A stretch of 64,000 bases of DNA, taken from assembly GCA_041395505.1 (NCBI GenBank), contig JAWLAG010000001.1, positions 1,922,001 to 1,986,000 of the forward strand, in the 5' to 3' direction. This DNA comes from Steroidobacteraceae bacterium. GTDB taxonomy: Bacteria > Pseudomonadota > Gammaproteobacteria > Steroidobacterales > Steroidobacteraceae. The position numbers and the translations under genes were made by a program. A model generated the notes under the pieces. It was not told where the DNA came from and ran no database searches. It worked only from the letters and a program-made list of their open reading frames with translations. The first letter of the stretch is position 1. Every line of letters starts with the position of its first letter. Below, one piece after another: positions 35,505-44,615 of this stretch.

Positions 35505-35954
35505 GTGAGACGTACCCAGCGTATGCAGACCGTTACCAAGGCACTGGCAGGTCAGGAGCAGGAGCATCGCCGCGCATTGCACGAGAAGGAACAGGCCCTT
35601 GATGCAGCAAGGCAACGGTTGGACGAATTGCTCGGATACCTCAAGTCCTACCGGGAGCAATTCGTCAAACGCTTTGGCGAAGGAACAAACGGTGCAGTGG
35701 GCCGTGGCTACCAGCAATTCGTCGAGCGACTGCAGTCCGCCATCGCGCAGCAGAACGAAAATATTCGACGTGCGTCAGGAGAACGTGACAAGGCGCAACA
35801 TCTATGGCGCGAAGCGGCGAGGCGCAGCAAATCGGTCGAGAGAGTGGCAAGCCGTTGGGCCGTGCAAAGTCGCAAGCGCGACGCTGTGCGCGATCAAAAG
35901 GCAACGGATGATCTTGTTACCAATCGTACCCAGAGACTGAAAAATGGCAGTTAG
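35505..35954 (+). CDS. fliJ: Flagellar export stalk protein FliJ
   Basis: The 149-residue, highly charged, entirely coiled-coil protein (EQEHRRALHEKEQALDAARQ, RRSKSVERVASRW) fits FliJ, which sits inside the FliI hexamer and contacts FlhA. Start GTG at 35505; ATG at 35523 is an alternative. Its end overlaps fliK by 11 bases. Confidence 0.88.
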   Translation: MRRTQRMQTVTKALAGQEQEHRRALHEKEQALDAARQRLDELLGYLKSYREQFVKRFGEGTNGAVGRGYQQFVERLQSAIAQQNENIRRASGERDKAQHLWREAARRSKSVERVASRWAVQSRKRDAVRDQKATDDLVTNRTQRLKNGS

Positions 35955-37038
35955 CATGACAGCGGTGCCGACTGCTGGTGCTGAAGCATCTTTGCCCTCA
36001 GCCCAACCGGGCACGAATTCACCGGAAGCTGAAGACGACTTCGGAATCGTGGCTGAGAGCTGCGCGATGCGACCAAGTCCGGACTTGGCTCTGGCGGCGA
36101 CCGAAGACGCATCGGATGACCCGATGCGGGTCGATAAGTCGGACGCAACGCCGGAGGACACGTGGCAGCCGACCGGCTGTCTGGTCGTCACCGCAGCATC
36201 CATCGCGGCCTCGGGCTCGCCAGGGCCGGCATTAGGGACCACATCGAATCCGGGCGAAGGTGAGGGTGAGGTTAATGGTGCACGCAAACCCGAGAAGTCA
36301 GAGGTTTGCGATGCGTATGGAATTTCCGAAAATCGTCCGCGCACGTCGATGGACAGGCACCAGGGACTCCCACCGCTATCACCGGACAATGCCGATCCGC
36401 CGATCGACGTCGATTCCACAGTCGGGGAATCGGTTCCCTCCCAGTCGACTCATGCAGACAGCGCAAAAGGCGGCTTGCATTCGCTTCTTGCCATACTGGA
36501 TGGATCACAATCACAGAATGAATCCGCAAGGCTTGCGCACACGGCCAACGCGGGCTTGCCGCAGGGTATAGCCCCGAAGGGGCTGCAGGGCAGTCACAGT
36601 CTCGTTGCAGAGGCTGCACCAGTCCGAGAGTTGCGGGAGCCAATCATGTCGCCCCGGTGGCGCGACAAGTTCGTGGAGAGCATTGCCGTCTCTCTGAAAC
36701 ATGGTCAGCACAAGGTCTGCATTTCCCTTACACCGGCAGAGTTGGGGCCGATCGAAGTTCGCATTGAATTGCGGTCCAACGACGCGAGCATCCATTTCGT
36801 TGCCGGGCACGCAGATACCAGGACGGCGATCGACAGTGCCCTGCCGCGACTTCGAGAAATGTTCAATGGACTTGGCATGTCCCTTGCGGATGCCAGCGTA
36901 TCGCAGGGTCACGGTCAAAGAGAGATGCCGAGAATGTTCCAGGAACCGTCAGGACCTGTGATTGCAACCGAGACCGACGTGTTGTCTGCCCTTGGCCCAG
37001 TGGCGATTCCTTCAGGACTGGTTGACGCATACATCTGA
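35944..37038 (+). CDS. fliK: Hook-length control protein FliK
   Basis: The 364-residue protein is poorly conserved, acidic and Ser/Pro-rich over the first 230 residues. A C-terminal Flg_hook domain follows (KFVESIAVSLKHGQHK, ISLTPAELGPIEVRIELRSN, HADTRTAIDSALPRLREMFN). FliK measures hook length and switches export specificity through FlhB. The gene lies in its normal place after fliJ. Confidence 0.92.
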   Translation: MAVSMTAVPTAGAEASLPSAQPGTNSPEAEDDFGIVAESCAMRPSPDLALAATEDASDDPMRVDKSDATPEDTWQPTGCLVVTAASIAASGSPGPALGTTSNPGEGEGEVNGARKPEKSEVCDAYGISENRPRTSMDRHQGLPPLSPDNADPPIDVDSTVGESVPSQSTHADSAKGGLHSLLAILDGSQSQNESARLAHTANAGLPQGIAPKGLQGSHSLVAEAAPVRELREPIMSPRWRDKFVESIAVSLKHGQHKVCISLTPAELGPIEVRIELRSNDASIHFVAGHADTRTAIDSALPRLREMFNGLGMSLADASVSQGHGQREMPRMFQEPSGPVIATETDVLSALGPVAIPSGLVDAYI

Positions 37039-37112
37039 CCGGCTGGTGCCAATAATCCGGCACTGAATTATCTGCGCGCCTCGCGCATTGTGACATTCAT
37101 CGCAATTTGCGT

Positions 37113-37129
37113 TGGCACGCAGATTGCTC
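37113..37129 (+). promoter_or_regulatory. Sigma-54 promoter of the fliL operon
   Basis: TGGCACGCAGATTGCTC matches the sigma-54 consensus with exact -24/-12 spacing. The predicted start near 37139 lies 30 bases upstream of the fliL ATG, inside the 130-bp fliK-fliL gap. It should drive fliL, fliNOPQR and probably flhBA onward. Confidence 0.87.
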
Positions 37130-37168
37130 CTGGTGGGTAGGACCCCTCGAAACCCAGGAGTAATTGTC

Positions 37169-37666
37169 ATGGCCGAAAAGCCAAATGCTGAAGAAGCCGA
37201 TGCACAACCGAAAAAGAAATCGAAGCTGCCGCTGATCATCGCGGCTGTTGTGCTTCTGGCTGGCGGTGGCGGCGCCGCCTGGTGGTTTCTCAAACCGAAG
37301 CATGATGAAACCAAAACCGCTGAAGAGACAAAAGAGCCGATTGGTCCGGCTCATTACCTCGCCCTTGAACCACCCTTCGTGGTGAATTTTCAGTCGAAAG
37401 AGGTTGTGCGTTTCCTGCAGGTCGCGGTTCAGTTGATGAGTCACGACCTCGAAACAATTGAACTCGTCAAAGCGAATGACCCGGCCATACGCAACGATCT
37501 ACTGCTTCTGTTCAGTGGTCAGTCCGCAACCGAGCTTGCGGACAGAAACGGCAAGGAATCGCTTCGCGGTGCGGCTCTGGAGGCTGTCAAAGAGGTCGTC
37601 AAACAGGCGGGCGGCGAACCGGAAAAAGTCGAAGCGCTGTATTTCACAAGTTTCGTAATGCAATAG
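37169..37666 (+). CDS. fliL: Stator-associated protein FliL
   Basis: The 165-residue protein has a single membrane helix (LPLIIAAVVLLAGGGGAAWW) and the FliL periplasmic domain (LALEPPFVVNFQSKEVVRFL, IRNDLLLLFSGQSATELA). It surrounds stators and supports torque under load. The ATG at 37169 has CAGGAG. The next gene should be fliM, but fliN follows 18 bases later. Confidence 0.93.
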   Translation: MAEKPNAEEADAQPKKKSKLPLIIAAVVLLAGGGGAAWWFLKPKHDETKTAEETKEPIGPAHYLALEPPFVVNFQSKEVVRFLQVAVQLMSHDLETIELVKANDPAIRNDLLLLFSGQSATELADRNGKESLRGAALEAVKEVVKQAGGEPEKVEALYFTSFVMQ

Positions 37667-37684
37667 CACGGGAAGGAATAGGGC

Positions 37685-38053
37685 ATGAGCAGTCCTGAAC
37701 AAGACAACGCGCAGGCCTCGGAAGCCACCGGTGAACCGCCGGTCGAGCAGGAGACTGACGCTGAAATCGCCGTTGCGCAAAGCGAGGCGGAAAAGCCAAC
37801 GTTGGAAATGGTCCTCGACGTTCCTGTAACTCTTTCGCTCGAAATAGGCAATACGCGAATGCCAATCAGGAATCTGCTGCAATTGAACCAGGGAAGCGTC
37901 GTTGAACTCGAGCGCGCAGCCGGTGAACCACTCGACGTTCGCGTGAACGGCGTCCTCGTGGCGCACGGCGAAGTTGTTCTACTGGACGAGAAGTTTGCGA
38001 TACGACTGACGGATATCGTAAGTCCCACTGAGCGCATCCGGAAATTGAGCTGA
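37685..38053 (+). CDS. fliN: C-ring/export docking protein FliN
   Basis: The 122-residue protein has an acidic N-terminal tail of about 40 residues and a single SpoA domain: MVLDVPVTLSLEIGNTRMPI, NLLQLNQGSVVELERAAGEP and VLLDEKFAIRLTDIVSPTER. It normally forms the base of the C ring with FliM and binds FliH. It is the only switch-complex component in the window. Directly followed by fliO without a gap. Confidence 0.95.
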   Translation: MSSPEQDNAQASEATGEPPVEQETDAEIAVAQSEAEKPTLEMVLDVPVTLSLEIGNTRMPIRNLLQLNQGSVVELERAAGEPLDVRVNGVLVAHGEVVLLDEKFAIRLTDIVSPTERIRKLS

Positions 38054-38482
38054 ATGATGGCCGTATCGCGAAATTCCCTGCTCCAGGCGCTGCGCTCGAT
38101 TCTTGCAGTTGGCGCCATCTATTCGGTCCGTGCTGTAGCGTCTGAACCAGCGGCGACTTTGCCGACGCCGGCCGTGCCTGGCCTGTGGCGAAGCACTCTG
38201 GCCTTGATCTTCGTGGTTGCAGTGATTCTGGGAATAGCGGCCTTGCTGAAGCGCCGTGGCTGGGGTCGCACAAACCATTCGCAATACCTTCGAGTTGTGA
38301 CGACGTGCTCCCTGGGTCACAAGGAACGCCTGGCCGTAGTTCGCGCCGGCGAGCGCTACCTGTTGGTCGGCGTTACGCCATCCGGCATTACCGCACTCGG
38401 CGACGTTTCCGGAGCGGAATCCGTGCTCGGCGGTGACAAGACCGGATTTTCGGAACTCCTTGCGCAAAGGTTCAGACAATGA
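38054..38482 (+). CDS. fliO: Flagellar export gate assembly protein FliO
   Basis: The 142-residue protein has an N-terminal signal-like segment, one main membrane helix (TLALIFVVAVILGIAALL) and the cytoplasmic FliO domain (CSLGHKERLAVVRAGERYLL). It helps assemble FliP into the export gate. Its end overlaps fliP by four bases. Confidence 0.9.
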   Translation: MMAVSRNSLLQALRSILAVGAIYSVRAVASEPAATLPTPAVPGLWRSTLALIFVVAVILGIAALLKRRGWGRTNHSQYLRVVTTCSLGHKERLAVVRAGERYLLVGVTPSGITALGDVSGAESVLGGDKTGFSELLAQRFRQ

Positions 38483-39231
38483 CGCAACGTGCGCTGCGCA
38501 TGATGCTGCCAATGCTCTTGTGCGCCGCAGCCCCAATGGTCGCCAGCGCGAGTCCTGGGCTTGCTGCGCTGACCGTTCAAAATGGGGTCGACGGTTCCCA
38601 AACCTGGTCGCTCAGCATGCAGATCCTCGCACTGATGACAGCGATAACGCTGTTGCCAGCCATCGTGTTGAGCATGACCGCTTTTACTCGAATCGTGATC
38701 GTCCTGGGAATACTGCGTCAGGCATTGGGCGCTGGACAGACCCCACCCAACCAGGTCCTCGTGGGTCTGGCGTTGTTTCTGACCGTTTTCGTAATGGCAC
38801 CCGTCGGAACAAACATCAGGGAAGTCGCTCTGCAACCCTACATGGCCGGCGAAATCGAAATGCCGGTTGCACTTGAGCGCGCCCAGGCTCCGCTGCGGAA
38901 ATTCATGCTGTCCCAGACTCGCGAGAATGATATTGCCGTTTTCGCGCGCATCGCGGGATACGAAGGTTTCGAGAGCCCGGATAACATTCCGAATTCGATA
39001 CTGATGGCCGCCTTCTTGACCAGCGAACTCAAGACGGCGTTCTTGATCGGATTCCTGATCTTCATCCCTTTTGTAATCATCGATCTCGTTGTCGCAAGCG
39101 TTTTGATGTCGATGGGCATGATGATGCTTTCGCCCATGCTCATATCCCTGCCGTTCAAGCTGATGTTGTTCGTCCTGGTCGATGGGTGGGTCCTCGTCAT
39201 GGGCAGCCTCGCGGCGAGCTTTACCCGATGA
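38479..39231 (+). CDS. fliP: Flagellar export gate protein FliP
   Basis: The 250-residue protein has a cleavable signal peptide and four membrane helices with the family stretches TAFTRIVIVLGILRQALGAG, TPPNQVLVGLALFLTVFVM and LIGFLIFIPFVIIDLVVASV. Five copies form the core of the FliPQR gate. Overlaps fliQ by four bases. Confidence 0.97.
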   Translation: MTQRALRMMLPMLLCAAAPMVASASPGLAALTVQNGVDGSQTWSLSMQILALMTAITLLPAIVLSMTAFTRIVIVLGILRQALGAGQTPPNQVLVGLALFLTVFVMAPVGTNIREVALQPYMAGEIEMPVALERAQAPLRKFMLSQTRENDIAVFARIAGYEGFESPDNIPNSILMAAFLTSELKTAFLIGFLIFIPFVIIDLVVASVLMSMGMMMLSPMLISLPFKLMLFVLVDGWVLVMGSLAASFTR

Positions 39232-39497
39232 CCCCGGAAATCGTCCTCGAAATCGGCCGGAACAGTCTCCTGGTCATGTTGTGGCTGGCGACGCCACTGC
39301 TTGCCTGCGCGCTGGTCATTGGTCTTGTGATCGGCATATTCCAGGCCGCCACGCAGATCAATGAGATGACACTTTCTTTCATCCCGAAGTTGATTGGCAT
39401 GGCTGCCGCCCTGGTCCTCGCGGGGCCCTGGATGCTGAAGCTGCTGATCAACTATACCGCCAACCTGTTCAACAGCATTCCGACCCTGGTGCGCTGA
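39228..39497 (+). CDS. fliQ: Flagellar export gate protein FliQ
   Basis: The 89-residue protein has two membrane helices and the FliQ signature GIFQAATQINEMTLSFIPKL. ATG at 39228 overlaps the fliP stop (ATGA) and gives the standard 89-residue length; the open frame begins earlier only inside fliP. Confidence 0.97.
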   Translation: MTPEIVLEIGRNSLLVMLWLATPLLACALVIGLVIGIFQAATQINEMTLSFIPKLIGMAAALVLAGPWMLKLLINYTANLFNSIPTLVR

Positions 39498-39499
39498 CA

Positions 39500-40279
39500 G
39501 TGAATGTATCGACACTGCAACTCGAAGCACTGGTAGGCGCATACATGTGGCCTTTCCTGCGAATTGGTGCATGCCTGATGGTCGCACCCGGCTTCGCCAC
39601 CGCGGCAGTGCCCCGGCGATACCGGCTCGTACTCGCGGCGATTTGCGCATTCCTCGTGGCACCCAGCGTTTCGATACCAGCGGAACTGTCTCTGCTGTCG
39701 GCTACCGGTACGGTGGTGGCACTCCAGCAGTTGGTGATTGGCCTGGTTCTCGGTCTGTGCCTGCAACTGGCTTTCGACGCGTTGAGCCTTGGCGGGCAGG
39801 TCATCGCGAACAGCATGGGTCTTTCTTTTGCATTCAATGTGGACCCGCTAAGAGGTGCCAGCACGCCAGCCATTGGGCAACTGTACCTTTTGATCGCCAC
39901 ACTCACATTCCTTGCGTTGGATGGCCATCTCGCCATCGTGCAGCTGTTCTCGCAAAGCTTTGTTGTCCGACCGATCGGCGCCGAGGGCTCGATTGCCGAT
40001 GGTGCCTGGAACTATGCAACCCTCGGCGGCCTGTTGTTCGAATCGGCGGCGGCGGTTGCTCTTCCTGCGGTGACCGCCCTGCTGGTCGTAAACATTTCTT
40101 TCGGAGTTATCAGTCGCGCAGCGCCGGCGCTGAACCTGTTCGCTGTAGGGTTTCCGGCCGCACTGCTGTTCGGCTTGCTCCTATTGTTGTGGACGCTACC
40201 CGGCGTTCAGCAGGTATTCGTTCGCCAATTTGCCGAACTGGTGCAAATCGCCCTTCAGATCATCTCGGGCGTGAGCTAG
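39500..40279 (+). CDS. fliR: Flagellar export gate protein FliR
   Basis: The 259-residue membrane protein has the FliR features LQLAFDALSLGGQVIANSMG, FAFNVDPLRGASTPAIGQLY and a C-terminal NISFGVISRAAPALNLFAVG. It completes the FliP5Q4R1 gate. GTG start two bases after the fliQ stop. Confidence 0.96.
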   Translation: MNVSTLQLEALVGAYMWPFLRIGACLMVAPGFATAAVPRRYRLVLAAICAFLVAPSVSIPAELSLLSATGTVVALQQLVIGLVLGLCLQLAFDALSLGGQVIANSMGLSFAFNVDPLRGASTPAIGQLYLLIATLTFLALDGHLAIVQLFSQSFVVRPIGAEGSIADGAWNYATLGGLLFESAAAVALPAVTALLVVNISFGVISRAAPALNLFAVGFPAALLFGLLLLLWTLPGVQQVFVRQFAELVQIALQIISGVS

Positions 40280-40282
40280 GCC

Positions 40283-41446
40283 ATGGCAGACGAGCAAGCC
40301 AGCCAGCAGGACCGCACAGAGCAACCAACACAAAAACGCTCTGACGAGGCACGTCGCGAAGGACAGGTTGCCAGATCAGGCGAACTGTCGGCAGCCGCCG
40401 TGCTATTGGCCGCGACGATATCATTGGTTGCAACGGTTGAATCGCTCCGTGTGGCGCTCGCCGACCTTTTGAAGGCCTGTATTGGCCTCGCAGGGCAATT
40501 GCATGGGTTGTCGAGCCAGAACGAGCTCGTAACTCACACCTCCCGGTCGCTCCTTCAGGTTGCGATAGCTCTTGCACCGGTATTGACTGCAGTATTCCTT
40601 GCGGCACTTGTCGCACCTTGGTTGCTTGGCGGGTGGAATTTCAGCGCCAAGGCGCTATTGCCAAAGTTTTCGCGTCTTTCACCACTAGCAGGTCTCACCC
40701 GAATGTTCTCGGTGCGCGGCCTGGTCGAACTGTTCAAGTCCATCCTCAAGTTCCTTCTGGTGGGCTCCTTTGCAGCCATCGCCATTTTCGGCGCTCGCGG
40801 GGAGCTGATGTCCCTTGGAAATCGTGAGATCGGTGCGGCTTCAGATGTGGCGGGCCATATCGTCGGTAACACGCTTTTTGCGCTTGTCGGCGCAATCGTG
40901 ATCATTGCACTCGTCGATGCGCCATATCAATTTTGGAAGCATCGCCAGGACTTGAAGATGACCAAGGATGAGGTACGCCGGGAAATGCGCGACAGCGAAG
41001 GATCGCCGGAGGTGCGGGGTCGAATTCGAATGATGCAGCAGATGCTCGCACGCAAACGCATGATGGCAGCGGTCCCGGAGGCGGACGTCATCGTCACAAA
41101 CCCGACCCACTTCGCCGTGGCCCTCCGGTACGACGCGCAGCGTATGCGGGCCCCACGAGTTGTCGCCAAAGGTACAGATCTGGTCGCGCTGCGAATCCGA
41201 GAGATCGCCTCCCAACACGAGGTACCGGTCATTGAGGCACCACTGCTGACGCGCAGTATTTATCGCCTGGTAGAGATTGGTCAGGAGATTCCCGCGGCAC
41301 TTTACCTGGCAGTTGCGCAGATTCTCGTCTATGTCAGTCAGTTGAATGACTTGCGTCGCGTCGGTACGAGACAAACCCTGCCAAAGCCGAACGATTTGCC
41401 TGCTGATCTGGCTCGCGCACTTGGCACGCAGGTCACGCCGCAATGA
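40283..41446 (+). CDS. flhB: Flagellar export switch protein FlhB
   Basis: The 387-residue protein starts with the FlhB tag QDRTEQPTQKRSDEARREGQ, has four membrane helices and the self-cleavage site NPTH at about 273-276 (DVIVTNPTHFAVALRYD). After cleavage it switches export from hook to filament substrates under FliK control. Overlaps flhA by four bases. Confidence 0.97.
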   Translation: MADEQASQQDRTEQPTQKRSDEARREGQVARSGELSAAAVLLAATISLVATVESLRVALADLLKACIGLAGQLHGLSSQNELVTHTSRSLLQVAIALAPVLTAVFLAALVAPWLLGGWNFSAKALLPKFSRLSPLAGLTRMFSVRGLVELFKSILKFLLVGSFAAIAIFGARGELMSLGNREIGAASDVAGHIVGNTLFALVGAIVIIALVDAPYQFWKHRQDLKMTKDEVRREMRDSEGSPEVRGRIRMMQQMLARKRMMAAVPEADVIVTNPTHFAVALRYDAQRMRAPRVVAKGTDLVALRIREIASQHEVPVIEAPLLTRSIYRLVEIGQEIPAALYLAVAQILVYVSQLNDLRRVGTRQTLPKPNDLPADLARALGTQVTPQ

Positions 41447-43503
41447 CGGCTGGTTCCGCAACCGCGAGCGGCAATCTGCAGCTGACGCGAGCCATCGCGT
41501 TGCCGGTTGGTGTGTTGCTTTTGCTCGCCATGGTTGTACTGCCACTGCCGCCGATCGCTCTTGATATCCTTTTCACATTCAACATTGCTCTTTCTCTCCT
41601 TATTGTTCTCGCTGTCTTTCATGTTGCACGGCCGCTCGACTTCGGCGTGTTCCCGACGTTGCTGCTGCTCGCTACCATCCTGCGTCTTGGTCTGAACGTT
41701 GCGTCGACCCGGGTTGTACTGCTCAACGGGCATGCCGGCAGCTCCGCGGCCGGAAGAGTCATCGAGTCGTTCGGCGAGTTCGTCATCGGCGGTAATTTCG
41801 CGGTGGGAATCGTTGTTTTCGCGATCCTTACCATCATCAACTTCGTTGTCGTCACAAAAGGCGCCGGACGAATTTCCGAAGTCAGCGCCAGGTTCACCCT
41901 CGATGCAATGCCGGGCAAACAAATGGCCATCGATGCCGATTTGAATGCTGGACTGATCAATCAGGATGAAGCGAGGACCAGACGAAGCGAAATTCGTGCG
42001 GAAGCGGACTTCTACGGCGCCATGGATGGCGCCAGCAAGTTCGTGCGAGGAGACGCGACGGCAGGAATTCTCATCGTAATCATCAATATGGTTGGTGGGC
42101 TCGCCATCGGCACACTCATGCACGATCTCCCGTTCGCGGACGCCGCACGATCATACGTACTGTTGACGATCGGCGACGGCCTGGTCGCGCAGATCCCGGC
42201 GCTGTTGTTGTCAACGGCAGTGGCAATCATCGTCACTCGCATGTCCAAAGAGCAGGACATGGGGCGGGAGTTCGCGAAGCAGCTACTTGGCGATCCGCGG
42301 ACGCTGACGATCGCGACGATTCTTCTCGTCGTCCTTGGCTTGATACCAGGCATGCCACATTTCGCATTCCTGCTGATCGCCGCCGTCTGCGGCAGCCTGG
42401 CCTGGTGGATCAAGGTCGCACGCGACCGCGCAAGACAGACTCCGGTCACGCCGGCTCCGGTAGCAGCTGCCGAGCCCGCAGAGTTGGGTTGGGATGACGT
42501 AAAGCCCGTGGACAGGTTGAGCCTGGAGGTTGGCTACCGATTGGTAAGCCTGGTTGAAAAGTCTCACGGGGGCGACTTGCTCGCACGAGTCCGGGGTGTC
42601 CGCCGCAAGCTTTCAGAAGAGTTCGGCTTTCTGATCCCTACCATCCACGTCCGTGACAACCTCGATCTGCCACCAAACGGGTATCGAGTCAGTGTTTCGG
42701 GCGTTCCGGTTGGCGAAGGCAGCGTTTATCCGGAGAAGGATCTCGCTATCAATCCCGGCAAGGTTTTCGCACGTGTCAGTGGAATCGACACACGAGATCC
42801 TGCATTCGGGATGGAAGCCACCTGGATCGAGCGCTCGGCGCGCGAACACGCGCAGACTTCCGGATATACGGTAGTCGATCCGGCTACTGTGGTCGCAACA
42901 CATCTCAGCCATCTGATACAACAGAATGCCGCTGATCTTCTCGGACACGAAGAAGTACAGAAGCTCCTGGAAAAGCTTGCGCGGAGCAGTCCGAAACTGG
43001 TTGAGGACTTGACTCCGAAATTGATGCCGATGAGCGGTATTGTGCGTGTTTTCCAGAATCTCTTGAGCGAAGGAGTTTCCATTCGAAATACGCGCAGCAT
43101 CGTCGAGGCGATCGCTGAGCACGCGACGCGCAACCAGGACCCGTCCGTAATCACGACGCATGTGCGAGTCGGCCTGGGACGTCAGATCGTCCAGGATATC
43201 GTCGGTTTGCGCGACGAAATGCCAGCCATGACCCTGGACGGACAATTGGAGCAGCTCCTTGGAGGTACCAATACCGCGGCGCTGGAACCCGGTATTGCCG
43301 AAAAGCTGCAACAGCGACTGCAGCAAGCGGTTCAACAACGCGACGTGCAGGGCGAGCCCGCAGTACTGGTGGTCGCACCGGCCATCAGGGTGACAGTAGC
43401 CAAATTTGCGCGCGCAGTTGCGCCGGGCTTGCACGTGCTTTCCTGGCAGGAAATACCCGACAGCCGCCGCCTGCGCCTGGTGGCAACGATTGGTGCGAAA
43501 TAG
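41443..43503 (+). CDS. flhA: Flagellar export channel protein FlhA
   Basis: The 686-residue protein has about eight membrane helices in the first half, the FHIPEP cytoplasmic loop (DAMPGKQMAIDADLNAG) near residue 155 and the large C-terminal nonameric ring domain (VFARVSGIDTRDPAFGMEAT). It couples proton flow to export. Normal length. Confidence 0.97.
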   Translation: MTAGSATASGNLQLTRAIALPVGVLLLLAMVVLPLPPIALDILFTFNIALSLLIVLAVFHVARPLDFGVFPTLLLLATILRLGLNVASTRVVLLNGHAGSSAAGRVIESFGEFVIGGNFAVGIVVFAILTIINFVVVTKGAGRISEVSARFTLDAMPGKQMAIDADLNAGLINQDEARTRRSEIRAEADFYGAMDGASKFVRGDATAGILIVIINMVGGLAIGTLMHDLPFADAARSYVLLTIGDGLVAQIPALLLSTAVAIIVTRMSKEQDMGREFAKQLLGDPRTLTIATILLVVLGLIPGMPHFAFLLIAAVCGSLAWWIKVARDRARQTPVTPAPVAAAEPAELGWDDVKPVDRLSLEVGYRLVSLVEKSHGGDLLARVRGVRRKLSEEFGFLIPTIHVRDNLDLPPNGYRVSVSGVPVGEGSVYPEKDLAINPGKVFARVSGIDTRDPAFGMEATWIERSAREHAQTSGYTVVDPATVVATHLSHLIQQNAADLLGHEEVQKLLEKLARSSPKLVEDLTPKLMPMSGIVRVFQNLLSEGVSIRNTRSIVEAIAEHATRNQDPSVITTHVRVGLGRQIVQDIVGLRDEMPAMTLDGQLEQLLGGTNTAALEPGIAEKLQQRLQQAVQQRDVQGEPAVLVVAPAIRVTVAKFARAVAPGLHVLSWQEIPDSRRLRLVATIGAK

Positions 43504-43514
43504 AAGAGACAGGT

Positions 43515-44615
43515 ATGCGACTAAAGAGATTTGAAGCGCAAGACATGAGAGAGGCAATTCGCGAAATTCGCGAGGCGCTAGGCCCGGACGCGATCATCGT
43601 ATCGACCCAGTCCTCGGCGGATGGGGTTGTAGTCATGGCAGCGCGCGATGCGAGCGAGGTTGATGTCGTCCGGTCGACCCCAAGCAGCCCGCCGATACTG
43701 CATCCTCAGACATCCGCCGCTGCCGAACCCATAGGCACGGAACTTCGCGAGCTGCGCCGGCTGTTGGAGGTGGAGCTCGCAACTCTCGCGTGGAACGACT
43801 ACACGCGGCGCGAGCCCGTTCGCGCTGCTGTGCGCATGGACCTGTGTGCGTTGGGACTGGACGAAGGACTTGCGCAGCATATTGCCGATGAGGGCCCGGC
43901 AACCCAATCGCTCGATAGCGCGTTGTGCAACGCCCACGCCAGTTTGCTGGCACAGCTGCGCGAGTGCGATCTTGGGCCACTGGCACAAAGAGCGGTGGCA
44001 TTCGTAGGGCCGGCCGGGTCCGGGAAGAGTTCGCTCTTGACCAAGCTCGCAATCGGACATGTAAGCGAGCATGGTGGCCCGTCATTATTGATCGTTGCAG
44101 ATGCCAGCAAGAGGGTAGCAAGCGACTACTCGCCTCAGCGCCTTGCCGCACTTCTCGGTGCCGAATACGCCGAGATTGCCGGGGTCGACGACCTGCGGCC
44201 GATTCTCGAGCGCGCAAATGGACGCCAACGGGTGATGATCGACGACTGCGACCATTACCTGGTCCAGCAGGCGCAGGGCCATGCTCGGGTTGCCCGCATC
44301 CTGGCATTGCAAGCGCACATCGAGGCGCGCGCTATGGCGGCAACGATCGATGCCTACTGCGCCCATACGCTTGCAGGCGTTGCCATCACCAATGTCGACC
44401 GCGCGGCGTCCCTCGGTCAGGTGATCGCCGCACTCGTGGCTCGGAAAGTACCGATGGCATTTCTGTCCGACGGACCGGATGTCGTCAGGGATCTGCATGT
44501 CGCTACGAGCGGTGACCTGCTCGCGCGCGCTCTCGCAGTACACGAGAAGTTCAAAACCAGAAACAGCGAGCGCAATTCGCCCGCTTATAAAGGAGTAACC
44601 CATGGCTTCGGGTAA
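43515..44615 (+). CDS. flhF: Flagellar placement GTPase FlhF
   Basis: The 366-residue SRP-type GTPase has an N-terminal basic region (MRLKRFEAQDMREAIREIRE), a P-loop GPAGSGKSS near 165 and a GTPase domain with DASKRVASDYSPQRL. FlhF sets polar location of the flagellum. The G-domain is less canonical than usual: the DTAG motif appears as MIDDCDH and the TKxD specificity motif as TNVDRA, so nucleotide handling may be weaker. Confidence 0.9.
   Translation: MRLKRFEAQDMREAIREIREALGPDAIIVSTQSSADGVVVMAARDASEVDVVRSTPSSPPILHPQTSAAAEPIGTELRELRRLLEVELATLAWNDYTRREPVRAAVRMDLCALGLDEGLAQHIADEGPATQSLDSALCNAHASLLAQLRECDLGPLAQRAVAFVGPAGSGKSSLLTKLAIGHVSEHGGPSLLIVADASKRVASDYSPQRLAALLGAEYAEIAGVDDLRPILERANGRQRVMIDDCDHYLVQQAQGHARVARILALQAHIEARAMAATIDAYCAHTLAGVAITNVDRAASLGQVIAALVARKVPMAFLSDGPDVVRDLHVATSGDLLARALAVHEKFKTRNSERNSPAYKGVTHGFG

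Noticed and set aside
37169..38053. FliM hidden as a fusion with FliL or FliN
   Set aside because: FliL is 165 and FliN 122 residues, both standard single-domain sizes, with no CheC-like segment.
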